This document shows positions 53,305-62,610 of a stretch of DNA of 64,000 bases, one piece after another. Under the pieces are notes generated by a model. The model was not told the origin of the DNA and ran no database searches. It saw nothing but the letters and a program-made list of their open reading frames with translations. The stretch's first letter is position 1, and each line of letters opens with the position of its first letter. The translations under genes were made by a program, and so were the position numbers. Source of the stretch: Zooshikella sp050749885 (GTDB taxonomy: Bacteria > Pseudomonadota > Gammaproteobacteria > Pseudomonadales > Zooshikellaceae); contig NZ_JBOIUB010000004.1 of assembly GCF_050749885.1 (NCBI RefSeq), forward strand, positions 124,001 to 188,000. The letters run 5' to 3'.

Positions 53305-55815
53305 TTAAGTCAGCTCTAATTCATGCTTTAATAATGACTCAATTTGCTCACTGTCTGTAGCTTTCATTAGTTGCTCTCTAAAATGTACATGCATTATTTT
53401 TCTTGCTAATTTCGAAAAGATTTTCATATGTTGATCCCCTGCCGCATGCTTATTTAGCGTTAGCATAATAATAAACTGAGCCTCCTCATCTCCCCACTGA
53501 ATAGGGCGATCCAGCCGACATACACTAATCGCCGATTGTTCTATATGTTCACTTTTCGTATGAGGAATTGCGAATCCAAAACCTAGTCCAGTTGAGAAAA
53601 CATCTTCTCGTGCCCAAAGGTCATCAGCGAGTTTATTAGGGTAGCGACAACGTCCAGTTAAAAATAAATTATCGGCAAGCGCTTTAATAACCTCTTCTTT
53701 ACTTCGTAAATCTTGATCCAAAATAATACAATCCCTTGATACCATCGGTGCTTCTGTTTGGTCCATTCTGAACTGAGCCAATATATGCTCTACCTCTTGA
53801 ACGGTACGGCATTGCTTGGCTTGATTAAGTAATTGTCGGCACTCACTATTATTCAGTTTAGCAATATGCTCTTTGGTTGCCGGAATACTGGGTGAGTTCA
53901 TACTGATCTCATCTAACCCAAGACCAACTAATAAGGGCAAGACTGAACCTTTTGCGCCCAGTTCACCACATAAACCAATCCATTTACCATAGTGATGAAC
54001 TTGGCGTACCGCATAATCCAGGGTGCGTAAAAAAGCTGGATTTAAACTATTATAATGTTGCACGACCTTACTGTTATCACGATCGACGGCCAATAGATAT
54101 TGGGTTAAGTCATTTGATCCAATAGAGAAGAAGTCAACCTCTTTACAGCATTGATCTAAAATAAAAACCACAGACGGCACTTCCAGCATAATTCCTAAAG
54201 GTACTTTTTCTGCAAAAGCAACTTCATCTTTCCGTAACCCTTGGCGTACTTCAGCTAAAACATCTTTTACCCAAAGAATTTCTTCGAATGCAGAAATCAT
54301 TGGAATCATAATTTTTAGATTGCCATGCACAGAAGCACGTAAAATAGCTCGTAACTGGGTTTTAAATAAATCTATAAACTCTGAGTAAATCCTCACGGCT
54401 CGATAACCAAGAAATGGATTATTTTCGGCAGGAATATTTAAGTAATCAACGGGCTTATCACCACCAATATCGATAGTTCGTACAATAATCGCTTTACCAT
54501 CAGCGGCTTCACAAGCCTGGCATAGGATGTTATATAACTCATCTTCATCAGGTGGAGTATTTCTATCCATGTACAACATTTCGGTGCGAAATAATCCAAC
54601 AGATTCCGCTCCGTTCACAAAGGCTTGTTTGGCTTCAACTGAATGGGCAATATTTGCTGCCACTTCCAATGGTTTACCATCTGCCGTATAGGCTGGCTGA
54701 TTACGGAATTTTGCTTGCCTTTCGCTGACGATTGCTTTTATCCACTGTTCTTGCTGGTAATATCGCTCAATAGCCGTGTTCCGTTCAGTAATAACTACTC
54801 CTAAATTCCCGTCAATAATGATTAATTGGCGTAAAGAGCTGGTCAGTTGGTCTGCTTCAATGCCTACAATGGTGGGAATCGCAAAGGATCGTGCCAAAAT
54901 AACGGTATGAGAGGTACTGCCGCCACAAGATAAAATGACTCCCTGTAGCATTGATTTATCGAGCTCTAAAAACTGACTCGGGGTTAAATCATCAGCCAAT
55001 ACAACCGTTGGCTCCGTTAATTGACTTTGGTTGGCAAAATGTTGGTGACTATAAATGCTTTGTAATAACTGATAACAAACGTCACGAATATCCAATTCAC
55101 GCTCACGCATATAACGGCTAGCAGAATGCTTCATTCTTTCAGCAAAGTGTTTTACGGTAGCAATAATAGCGTCAGCACAACGGCCTCCAACGACCAGACT
55201 TTGGGATAAATGCTGTTGAAATTCAGGATCTTTGGCAATGGCTAAATGAGCTTTGAGTACCTCTTTTTCTGCATATTCAGCCGTATTAAACTGAATAGTA
55301 AGTGATGCTATCAATGTTTTGAGACCAGTATCTAGCTGTCGCTGTTCTTTATGATGAGACAGCGCAGTGGGCAAATCACCTAGATGGTCAAAATTAATGG
55401 TACCCATTGTGAGTAACTTTCCCTGGCCAATCCCCTCACTCACTGCTAGACCACGGATATAATTCACATTTAAATTGGTTAAATTTCGTGGTAATGGCTG
55501 CAATGTTTCAGAACTACCAGCTTGAGCTGAACTTAATGGCGCATCACAATGAACAAACTCATTACGAATAAACTGTGTTATTTTTTGCAGCGCTTGTTCT
55601 TCATCAAGACCCTCAATGCATAGCACACACTCATCACCCAATAGCGTATCAGTACCAATTAAAGCTAACACGCTTTTAGCATTACAGGTAATACCTGTAC
55701 GCTTATTTTGCCAAGTAATATCAGCGTTAAATTGCGAACATAATGCTTCTATATAGCTTGCGGGCCTGGCGTGTACGCCATTAGCGAGTTCACAGGAAAA
55801 AGTGAAGGATTTCAT
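53305..55815 (-). CDS. frwA: multidomain PTS phosphoryl-transfer protein: HPr-enzyme I-EIIA
   Basis: An 836-residue fusion in the order HPr, enzyme I, EIIA(fructose-type). Phosphorylation sites are visible: H15 in NGVHARPAS (same position as in free HPr), H303 in GGSTSHTVILAR (enzyme I) and H752 in GFAIPHTKSEH (EIIA). This is the layout of E. coli PtsA/FrwA. PEP phosphate would pass along its own HPr and EIIA to the EIIB proteins encoded at 57.5 and 61.4 kb. ATG 55815 is preferred to a TTG at 55839. It runs divergently from frwC across 557 bases. Confidence 0.92.
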   Translation of the reverse strand: MKSFTFSCELANGVHARPASYIEALCSQFNADITWQNKRTGITCNAKSVLALIGTDTLLGDECVLCIEGLDEEQALQKITQFIRNEFVHCDAPLSSAQAGSSETLQPLPRNLTNLNVNYIRGLAVSEGIGQGKLLTMGTINFDHLGDLPTALSHHKEQRQLDTGLKTLIASLTIQFNTAEYAEKEVLKAHLAIAKDPEFQQHLSQSLVVGGRCADAIIATVKHFAERMKHSASRYMRERELDIRDVCYQLLQSIYSHQHFANQSQLTEPTVVLADDLTPSQFLELDKSMLQGVILSCGGSTSHTVILARSFAIPTIVGIEADQLTSSLRQLIIIDGNLGVVITERNTAIERYYQQEQWIKAIVSERQAKFRNQPAYTADGKPLEVAANIAHSVEAKQAFVNGAESVGLFRTEMLYMDRNTPPDEDELYNILCQACEAADGKAIIVRTIDIGGDKPVDYLNIPAENNPFLGYRAVRIYSEFIDLFKTQLRAILRASVHGNLKIMIPMISAFEEILWVKDVLAEVRQGLRKDEVAFAEKVPLGIMLEVPSVVFILDQCCKEVDFFSIGSNDLTQYLLAVDRDNSKVVQHYNSLNPAFLRTLDYAVRQVHHYGKWIGLCGELGAKGSVLPLLVGLGLDEISMNSPSIPATKEHIAKLNNSECRQLLNQAKQCRTVQEVEHILAQFRMDQTEAPMVSRDCIILDQDLRSKEEVIKALADNLFLTGRCRYPNKLADDLWAREDVFSTGLGFGFAIPHTKSEHIEQSAISVCRLDRPIQWGDEEAQFIIMLTLNKHAAGDQHMKIFSKLARKIMHVHFREQLMKATDSEQIESLLKHELELT

Positions 55816-56372
55816 TAGCAACTTATCCTTTTTTAACACTTAAGCATACTGCTTGTGATTTTATGTTCACGATAGGCAAAGCCATAGTCTACTGCTATTG
55901 GAAAATAATACGAAACACTAGACTTTTGTATGATTGTGGTTTTCTTATGATAAATATCAGTATTTAGTTGTGTTAGACCCCAGTTATAAATACCCAGGTG
56001 TTAAGGACTGGGGTTACCCTGAGAATAAAAATAATGCGAAAGGTCAATTTTTTGCTTTTATCTTACAAAAATCCAGTGAAAAGCACTTTTTTCCTCTAAC
56101 TGGCAAACCACCTTGCTCTCTATAGTAGAGGCACAGTCAGCTGGCTTAACTGAAAAATAACGGCACGATTTATTGACCTGATAGGCTGCCAGAGAACGGA
56201 AGCTGTAACCGAAAGGTGCTTGTGAATAGAGCCCAAACGGCATAAAGCACAAGTCGTCTATCGCTTACATCACTGACAGTGGCTTTCAAGGATAAAGCCG
56301 GCTTAGCAGTGCTTATAAAATTAATGAAACATAATTAAAAAAACTATTTTTTGCCTACTCAAGGAGAGGTCT
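55816..56372. promoter_or_regulatory. divergent region of frwA and the frwC operon
   Basis: 557 bases with promoters in both directions. A perfect 8-bp inverted repeat ACCCCAGT (55977-55984) / ACTGGGGT (56007-56014) with 22 bases between is the best operator candidate. A 63-codon frame at 55934-56125 has no ribosome site and is not called. Confidence 0.45.
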
Positions 56373-57443
56373 ATGAAAGACTTAATCTCGATCTTGAAAG
56401 ATACACGGCAACACTTAATGACTGGGGTCTCCCATATGATTCCGTTTGTTGTCGCTGGCGGTATTCTTCTTGCTGCGTCAGTCATGATATCTGGTGAAGG
56501 TGCGGTACCTAAAGAAGGCTCCTGGTTACACGATCTATTTTTTATCGGCGTTGCGGGCTTCAAGTTAATGGTACCTATGCTGGCAGCATACATTGGTTAT
56601 TCCATTGCAGACCGTTCTGCACTTGCACCATCAGCCATTGCTGCATATATAGGTGCAGACATGTATAACACAGGCTTTTTTGGCGCTATTTTCGCTGGTC
56701 TGCTGGGTGGTATTGTGGTGTTTTACCTCAAGAAAATTAAAGTACCTGCCTTTGCCCGTTCCATCATGCCCATTTTTGTTATCCCAATTATTGGTACCCT
56801 GATAACGGCGGGCGCCATTGTATGGGGTATTGGCGAGCCTATTGGGGCTGGAACTACAGCCATGACTGATTTCCTCAAAGGTATGCAAAATGAGAGTATT
56901 GTTATTCTCGCGGTGATCATGGGATTGATGATTGCTTTCGATATGGGCGGCCCCGTTAACAAAGTCGCTTATGCTTTTATGGTGCTTTGTGTTGGAGAGG
57001 GGATAAACACTGTTGTTGGCTTTACTGCAGTGGCTATTGCTGTACCTCCCATTGGTATGGGGCTCGCCACCTTTTTCAATAAAAAGCTTTATGCTCCCAG
57101 TGAACAAGAAGCAGGTCGTGCTTCCATTTTAATGGGGACCATGGGGATTACCGAAGGAGCCATTCCTTTTGCAGCAGCAGACCCTATTCGTGTTTTACCT
57201 TCCATTATGACAGGCAGTGCCTTAGGTGCCGCCACGGCAGCTATTTTGGGCACCCAAAGCTATGCAGCATGGGGGGGACTCATTGTGCTTCCTGTTGTGG
57301 AAGGGCGTTTAAGCTTTGTGATAGCCCTTATGGTTGGCTCTGTTGTGACTGCGCTTATGGTTAACTTTCTTAAAGCCCGTCGACCTGTTCAGGAGGCTAC
57401 AGTCGATACTGACGAACCTGAGTTGGAAATTGAAATCGGTTAA
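56373..57443 (+). CDS. frwC: fructose-like PTS EIIC
   Basis: A 356-residue membrane permease subunit of the fructose PTS family, with about nine spans, LMTGVSHMIPFVVAGGILLA near the N-terminus (about 17-36; shown in part) and the signature GITEGAIPFAAADP (about 252-265) where sugar and EIIB meet. GGAGAGG sits four to five bases before ATG 56373. The EIIB is a separate gene downstream, as in E. coli frwC-frwB. Substrate likely a ketose, anhydrohexitol or polyol. Confidence 0.92.
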   Translation: MKDLISILKDTRQHLMTGVSHMIPFVVAGGILLAASVMISGEGAVPKEGSWLHDLFFIGVAGFKLMVPMLAAYIGYSIADRSALAPSAIAAYIGADMYNTGFFGAIFAGLLGGIVVFYLKKIKVPAFARSIMPIFVIPIIGTLITAGAIVWGIGEPIGAGTTAMTDFLKGMQNESIVILAVIMGLMIAFDMGGPVNKVAYAFMVLCVGEGINTVVGFTAVAIAVPPIGMGLATFFNKKLYAPSEQEAGRASILMGTMGITEGAIPFAAADPIRVLPSIMTGSALGAATAAILGTQSYAAWGGLIVLPVVEGRLSFVIALMVGSVVTALMVNFLKARRPVQEATVDTDEPELEIEIG

Positions 57444-57536
57444 TTTTTCCGGCTTAACCCAAGTTCAGTCTATAAACAAAATAAATAACAATCCGTTGAA
57501 ATCCTCAAACTGAAGTATGATTTTATAAGGAAAATA

Positions 57537-57860
57537 ATGATGACCCGTATCGTAGCCGTTACCGCATGTCCCTCAGGTGTGGCGCATACCTATATGGCAG
57601 CAGAAGCTATTGAGTCTGCCGCAAAAGCTAAAGGTTGGCAGTGCAGTGTCGAAACCCAGGGTTCAATCGGTATTGAAAATGAATTGACCCGTGAAGCTAT
57701 CGCTGAAGCTGATGTGGTGATCCTGACGAAAGATATCGATATTAAAAATACTGATCGTTTTAAAGGAAAAACCATTGTTCATATTGGTATTAGTGATGCT
57801 GTTAAACGCTCGGCAGCCGTTATGGATAAAATTGCAGCTCATTTAACTTTATCCACATAG
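57537..57860 (+). CDS. frwB: fructose-like PTS EIIB
   Basis: A 107-residue EIIB with phospho-accepting C11 in TACPSGVAHTYMAAE. AAGGA lies six to nine bases before the two Met codons (57537, 57540). It accepts phosphate from the EIIA part of FrwA and phosphorylates the sugar in FrwC. Close homologue of the second EIIB at 61358 (same VAHTYMAAE loop), so the locus has two. Confidence 0.92.
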   Translation: MMTRIVAVTACPSGVAHTYMAAEAIESAAKAKGWQCSVETQGSIGIENELTREAIAEADVVILTKDIDIKNTDRFKGKTIVHIGISDAVKRSAAVMDKIAAHLTLST

Positions 57861-57950
57861 CAGGACAAAATCTACTTAGTGGAATAAAGCTCCTTTAGGT
57901 GATTGATTTTTTTTATGTGGAAGATACTCAGTTAATCCTAATGAATTATT

Positions 57951-58021
57951 TAAGTGCACCTTTAAAAATGAATTGTTTCCTTGCTTTCACAAAGAAATTA
58001 CTATTTTCAGAGGTGCACTTA
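57951..58021. promoter_or_regulatory. 11-bp inverted repeat between frwB and the glycyl radical gene
   Basis: TAAGTGCACCT (57951-57961) and AGGTGCACTTA (58011-58021) are perfect inverse copies 49 bases apart, each containing the palindrome GTGCAC. This could be a pair of operator half-sites for looping or an RNA stem shaping expression of the radical enzyme gene. Confidence 0.5.
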
Positions 58022-58095
58022 TTCGTTGAATTCATGGTATAGATTGCCAATACCACGAGCAAAATAATTTATCTCGGTATTTGTAGGAGCCTGCT

Positions 58096-60396
58096 ATGAG
58101 TACACCCAGAGTCGCACGTTTGAAGTCAGTGCTTTTTGCTTCAAGGCGTGAAATCTCATTAGAACGTGCGCTACTGTATACCGAAAGTTATCAGCAAACC
58201 GAAGGTGAATCTACGCTCATTCGCCGAGCCAAAGCAACGGCCCATATATTGGATAATGTACAGATCAGTATACGGGCAGATGAGTTGATTGCTGGGAACA
58301 GAACAATACAGCCACGAGCAGGCATCGTTTCTCCAGAAATGGATCCTTACTGGATTGAAAAAGAATTAGATATTTTTGCTCGTCGACCACAGGATCAATT
58401 TGATATTTCAGCGCAAGACAAAGCACTTTACCGAGCACGATTACTACCCTATTGGACAAATCAGTCCATGAAGGATTTTATTAATGCACAAATACCTGAG
58501 TCTGTGAAAGAGGCTATTGAGCAAAAAATATTTAGTATTAATCAAACCGATAAAGGCCAAGGACATATTATCATTAATTTCGAGCGCTTGCTTAATCATG
58601 GTTTAGGCTCACTACTCAATGAGATGCATGTGCTATGCAATAAAAACCCTGACCACTTATTTTATAGCTCAGTTGTAATACTGCTAGAAGCGTCCATTCG
58701 TCATATTCGTCGCTATGCTAGCCTGGCTGACGCTATGGCTCAACAAACGGATAATAAGCAACGTCAACATGAGCTAGAAACCATAGCGACTATTTCCTCG
58801 TATATTGCAACAGAAAAGCCTGAAAATTTTTATCAAGCCTGTCAGTTATTTTGGTTCATGAATATTATTTTGCAGTATGAGTCGAATGCCAGTTCTCTGT
58901 CTCTTGGACGTTTTGATCAATACATGCTGCCTTTTTATCAACAATCATTAGCACAGGGTGAGTCAGAAGGTTTTTTACGCGAATTATTGGAAAGCTTGTG
59001 GGTCAAAACCAATGATGTCGTATTATTACGCTCATCCAGCAGTGCTGAGTTTTTTGCGGGTTTTCCTACAGGTTATACCATTATTTTAGGAGGCTTAACA
59101 GAAACAGGACAAAGTGCTGTCAATCCATTATCCACTCTTTGTTTAGACGCATACCAGAGCGTGCAATTACCACAGCCAAATCTGGGCGTCAGAGTTAATG
59201 AGTTTATTGACCGGCCTTTTTTACTTAAGACGGCAGAAACGATTCGTCTGGGCACAGGTATCCCACAAATTTTCAACGATGAGGTTATTGTACCGGCTTT
59301 TTTAAACCGTGGTGTTAGCTTAGAAGATGCGCGGGATTATGCCGTCGTTGGCTGTGTTGAGCTTTCAATTCCAGGTAAAACGTATGGCTTGCATGATATT
59401 GCCATGTTTAACTTAGTGAAAATTATGGAGCTTGTCCTGCAGCGGCATGCGGATAACCCAAGCATTCATTTTGATGCATTACTAGCCGAAATCCGTGAAG
59501 CTATTCGTCACTACATTAAGCTGATGGTTGAAGGCGCTAACATTTGTGATATTGGCCACCGAGACTGGGCACCTGTCCCCTTACTGTCTTCTTTTATTGA
59601 TGATTGTATTGGCCATGGACAAGATGTCACTGAAGGTGGCAGCCGATATAATTTTTCTGGAGTACAGGGTATTGGTATTGCCAATTTGTCGGACTCACTG
59701 TATGCCCTCAAACACTACGTTTTTGAGGAACAGCGCAGTCAATTTAATGATTTTATCGCGTTATTAAATAGCAATTTTGAAACCGCAGATGGTCATTCGA
59801 TACGTACACGTTTACAAAATAAGTACGCCAAATATGGCAATGATATGGATGAAGTGGATTCCCTTGGTGCGAGTTTACTTCGCCTATTTTGTAAAACCTT
59901 AGAACAATACCAGAATTCCCGGGGTGGTCAATTTACACCAGGCTCCTATACTGTGTCTGCTCATATCCCGCTGGGTGCCGTTGTCGGGGCAACGGCTGAT
60001 GGTCGACTCGCTGGTGAACAGCTCGCAGATGGTGGTTTATCACCCATGCTCGGTAAAGATCAGCGTGGTCCAACAGCGGTGCTAAAGTCAGTGAGTAAAC
60101 TGGATAATTATTTATTATCCAATGGTAGCCTATTGAATGTGAAATTTACCCCTACCACGTTAGCAGGTCAGCAAGGTTTAAATAAACTTTGTGATTTTAT
60201 TCGTGCCTTCATTAAGCTGAAAATACAACATATTCAGTTTAATGTATTAAATGCTGAAACATTGCTAAAAGCGCAACAACACCCACAAGATTATGCGGGT
60301 TTAGTGGTCCGTGTTGCTGGTTATAGTGCCTTTTTCGTTGAATTGTCGAAAGTCATTCAAGATGACATTATTCGCAGAACAGCACATGAGCTGTAA
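58096..60396 (+). CDS. pflD: glycyl radical enzyme of the PflD (GCVE) type
   Basis: A 766-residue glycyl radical enzyme. The radical glycine is G742 in RVAGYSAFF. The thiyl site is C420 followed by V-E422 (GCVEL), the Cys plus Glu arrangement of dehydratase/lyase-type GREs, not the adjacent Cys-Cys of true pyruvate formate-lyase. The next residue after Glu is Leu rather than the usual Pro. Between PTS genes as in E. coli frwCB-pflDC, it probably opens or dehydrates a phosphorylated sugar or polyol anaerobically. I recall literature connecting this locus type with 1,5-anhydroglucitol 6-phosphate cleavage; not verifiable from sequence. Confidence 0.9.
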   Translation: MSTPRVARLKSVLFASRREISLERALLYTESYQQTEGESTLIRRAKATAHILDNVQISIRADELIAGNRTIQPRAGIVSPEMDPYWIEKELDIFARRPQDQFDISAQDKALYRARLLPYWTNQSMKDFINAQIPESVKEAIEQKIFSINQTDKGQGHIIINFERLLNHGLGSLLNEMHVLCNKNPDHLFYSSVVILLEASIRHIRRYASLADAMAQQTDNKQRQHELETIATISSYIATEKPENFYQACQLFWFMNIILQYESNASSLSLGRFDQYMLPFYQQSLAQGESEGFLRELLESLWVKTNDVVLLRSSSSAEFFAGFPTGYTIILGGLTETGQSAVNPLSTLCLDAYQSVQLPQPNLGVRVNEFIDRPFLLKTAETIRLGTGIPQIFNDEVIVPAFLNRGVSLEDARDYAVVGCVELSIPGKTYGLHDIAMFNLVKIMELVLQRHADNPSIHFDALLAEIREAIRHYIKLMVEGANICDIGHRDWAPVPLLSSFIDDCIGHGQDVTEGGSRYNFSGVQGIGIANLSDSLYALKHYVFEEQRSQFNDFIALLNSNFETADGHSIRTRLQNKYAKYGNDMDEVDSLGASLLRLFCKTLEQYQNSRGGQFTPGSYTVSAHIPLGAVVGATADGRLAGEQLADGGLSPMLGKDQRGPTAVLKSVSKLDNYLLSNGSLLNVKFTPTTLAGQQGLNKLCDFIRAFIKLKIQHIQFNVLNAETLLKAQQHPQDYAGLVVRVAGYSAFFVELSKVIQDDIIRRTAHEL

Positions 60397-60400
60397 ATCG

Positions 60401-61246
60401 ATGTTAATTAAAACAGATAAGCCGCTCACAGGACATATTTTTAATATTCAGCGCTATTCGCTACATGATGGTGCAGGTATTCGCACGATCATTTTTTTTA
60501 AAGGCTGTCCGTTACGCTGCCCTTGGTGTTCTAATCCTGAGTCTCGTGCTTTTGAAACAACTTACCTACGCAGTAAGACGAAGTGTATTCAATGTACAAC
60601 CTGCTTAATGGACAATGAGCTTTGTCCCAGTGGTGCGTGGGAGCAAGTTGGCAAAACCTGGACAGTGGCAGCGTTATTGGCTGAAATTGCCAAAGACGAT
60701 GTGTTTTTTTATGCCTCCAATGGGGGGATTACTTTATCCGGCGGTGAAGTTCTCAGCCAATCAGCGTTTGCGATTGCATTATTGAAACAACTCAAAGCAT
60801 TAGGCTACCAAACGGCAGTGGAAACCTCTGGCCAAGGAAATACAGCGCATTTACTGCAGATCGCAGCGCTATGTGACGAGGTGTTCTTTGACTTCAAAAT
60901 CATGGACCCGGTTCATGCTAAAGCCGTCATTGGTATCGATCTGGATAAGGTACTTTGGAATTTCAATCAGCTGATAACACTCGGCAGTTGTGTTACTCCG
61001 CGATTACCACTCATTCCTGGCTTTACTTTGAATTTATCTAATATCGATCAGGTACTCGCATTTTTAGCACCTTTTGCTGTGACAACTATCCATTTATTGC
61101 CTTTTCATCAGTATGGTGCACACAAATATCAATCTCTTGGTATGCACTACCTTCTGCAAGACATGCCTACACCTACGCCAACTGAAGTAGACAACATACG
61201 TCGTTATATCGCCGCTCAAGGCTATCATGTGGTGATTGGAGGTTAA
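60401..61246 (+). CDS. pflC: glycyl radical enzyme activase
   Basis: A 281-residue radical SAM activase with C-xxx-C-xx-C in KGCPLRCPWCSNPES (about 37-51) and one ferredoxin-like Cys set (KCIQCTTC...CP, about 65-80). Activases usually have two such auxiliary sets; one is seen here. GGITLSGGEV is the conserved SAM-contact motif. It generates the glycyl radical on PflD. ATG 60401 lies four bases after the pflD stop; an ATG at 60386 overlaps pflD. Confidence 0.9.
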   Translation: MLIKTDKPLTGHIFNIQRYSLHDGAGIRTIIFFKGCPLRCPWCSNPESRAFETTYLRSKTKCIQCTTCLMDNELCPSGAWEQVGKTWTVAALLAEIAKDDVFFYASNGGITLSGGEVLSQSAFAIALLKQLKALGYQTAVETSGQGNTAHLLQIAALCDEVFFDFKIMDPVHAKAVIGIDLDKVLWNFNQLITLGSCVTPRLPLIPGFTLNLSNIDQVLAFLAPFAVTTIHLLPFHQYGAHKYQSLGMHYLLQDMPTPTPTEVDNIRRYIAAQGYHVVIGG

Positions 61247-61248
61247 CG

Positions 61249-61356
61249 ATGAAACCCAAAATTCTTATCATCGATAATCAGAAGCTATTGCAGGCTCTTG
61301 ACCATCCCACCAGTAAATTTATACTCACAAAGGTGTTAATTTGTGGTAGGCACTAA
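61249..61356 (+). CDS. 35-residue ORF in the frw-pfl operon
   Basis: GGAGG (61238-61242) lies six bases before ATG 61249, a better ribosome site than that of the following EIIB. It encodes MKPKILIIDNQKLLQALD plus a further 17 residues ending CGRH. Not recognised. It sits exactly between the activase stop (61246) and the EIIB start (61358). It may be a small protein or a leader peptide coupling EIIB translation. Confidence 0.45.
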   Translation: MKPKILIIDNQKLLQALDHPTSKFILTKVLICGRH

Positions 61357-61357
61357 A

Positions 61358-61693
61358 ATGGAAATTGTTGGCGTCACTGCCTGCATCAGTGGTGTAGCCC
61401 ATACTTATATGGCTGCAGAACTCTTAGAAAAAACCTGTAAAAAAGCAGGCTATAAAATCAATGTTGAAACACAAGGTGCACTTGGTTGTGAGCATGAGCT
61501 TTCTCCCGAGCATATTGAGCGGGCCAATGTCGCAGTGATTATTTCTGATATCAATATTGCCGGAATAGAAAGGTTTGACCAGTTAAGAGTTGTTCGTTGT
61601 AGTATCACTCACTTTTTGTGCAAGACCCAGGACGTTATGGCGGCTATTGAACGCGCCCGTAATATTCCACCGGCGACCAGAATTGTTTTATAA
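61358..61693 (+). CDS. frwD: second fructose-like PTS EIIB
   Basis: A 111-residue EIIB with C9 in TACISGVAHTYMAAE, homologous to frwB. In E. coli the frw locus also has a second EIIB (frwD) after pflC. The frame opens five codons earlier at a GTG (61343), but ATG 61358 follows AGG with better spacing. Its phospho-Cys environment differs (CISG against CPSG), and it could serve another EIIC or modulate regulation. Confidence 0.88.
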   Translation: MEIVGVTACISGVAHTYMAAELLEKTCKKAGYKINVETQGALGCEHELSPEHIERANVAVIISDINIAGIERFDQLRVVRCSITHFLCKTQDVMAAIERARNIPPATRIVL

Positions 61694-61749
61694 AGACTTC
61701 ACTTAACGCCCTTATTTCCTCCACCCTTTCAGGGCCAGTTAATAGCTTA

Positions 61750-62610
61750 TTACCGTTGATGAGAGCATAGAGAATGTGCTCTGTACTCCGACGGCGAGCG
61801 TTCTGTTTGATTGCGAAATACACGACAAAAATAGTTACTGTCTGTAAAACCACAGCGATATGCTACCTCTTTTACTTTCATATCATATTTAACCAGTAAA
61901 TATTTTGCTCGCTCAATACGGATATGCGTCAGATACTCGTTAAATTTAACTTGCCCTTCTTTTTGAAACAGTTGGGAAAGGTAGTTGGGTGAAATATAAA
62001 AGTGCTCTGCGACCGATTCTCGGGTTAAGGGTTCTTGATAGTGCTGCTCCAAGTAATCTCTGACGGCTTCGTATAAGGCATGACTTTTTGATGGTGTCGC
62101 TAAAGGTTGCTCAATAAGATCAATAATATGGCTCAATAGCGAGCTTATGAGCAAACGCTGGGTATTTTTTGATTCGACTAACTTACTGAGTTCTTCAAAT
62201 GCATTAAGTATAAACGCACCTACTCGTGGTCCCCGACGCAAAACGCGCTCTTTCACGGCAGCATCAAATGGTTCTCCATTCCAACGTAGTAAACTTAAAC
62301 CAAAGCTTTGTTTTCCTGCCAGGATGGTCATGGTTTCGACAGGGCCTTGCCAGTGGGGTTTATTCCAACTTTCAGCAGGTAAATACACAACATCCCCTTT
62401 TTTTAATGTGAAGTTCGTTTCAACACCATGGTAATTACCCATTTCCATGTTGAGCTCACCTGCTAATACTATTTCTACTCGTTGAAAATGGACCTGATAA
62501 GCCAGGGCCGGAGGTGACGGCAAGTTACCGGCAATATATATATCTTCAAATGCTTCAGGATGGTGAGCGTAATGGTTTAACGCTGTCATTATGTCGTTTT
62601 TATCTAGCAT
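61750..62610 (-). CDS. AraC-family transcriptional regulator (YijO-like)
   Basis: A 286-residue regulator. The N-terminal cupin-like sensing domain (FTLKKGDVVYLPAESWNKP, about 66-84) precedes two C-terminal helix-turn-helix motifs: AEHFYISPNYLSQLFQKE (about 213-230) and EVAYRCGFTDSNYFCRVFR (about 256-274). It faces the frw-pfl operon tail to tail, as yijO does in E. coli, and runs divergently from manA. Probable activator of the PTS/GRE genes. ATG 62610 is used; an upstream ATG at 62646 is in frame. Confidence 0.9.
   Translation of the reverse strand: MLDKNDIMTALNHYAHHPEAFEDIYIAGNLPSPPALAYQVHFQRVEIVLAGELNMEMGNYHGVETNFTLKKGDVVYLPAESWNKPHWQGPVETMTILAGKQSFGLSLLRWNGEPFDAAVKERVLRRGPRVGAFILNAFEELSKLVESKNTQRLLISSLLSHIIDLIEQPLATPSKSHALYEAVRDYLEQHYQEPLTRESVAEHFYISPNYLSQLFQKEGQVKFNEYLTHIRIERAKYLLVKYDMKVKEVAYRCGFTDSNYFCRVFRNQTERSPSEYRAHSLCSHQR

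Noticed and set aside
55855..55875. Possible CRP site (TGTGA...TCAC) upstream of frwA
   Set aside because: The half-sites are eight rather than six bases apart, so it does not fit the CRP consensus.
55934..56125. 63-codon frame between frwA and frwC
   Set aside because: Starts at a rare codon with no ribosome site and covers the inverted repeat of the regulatory region.
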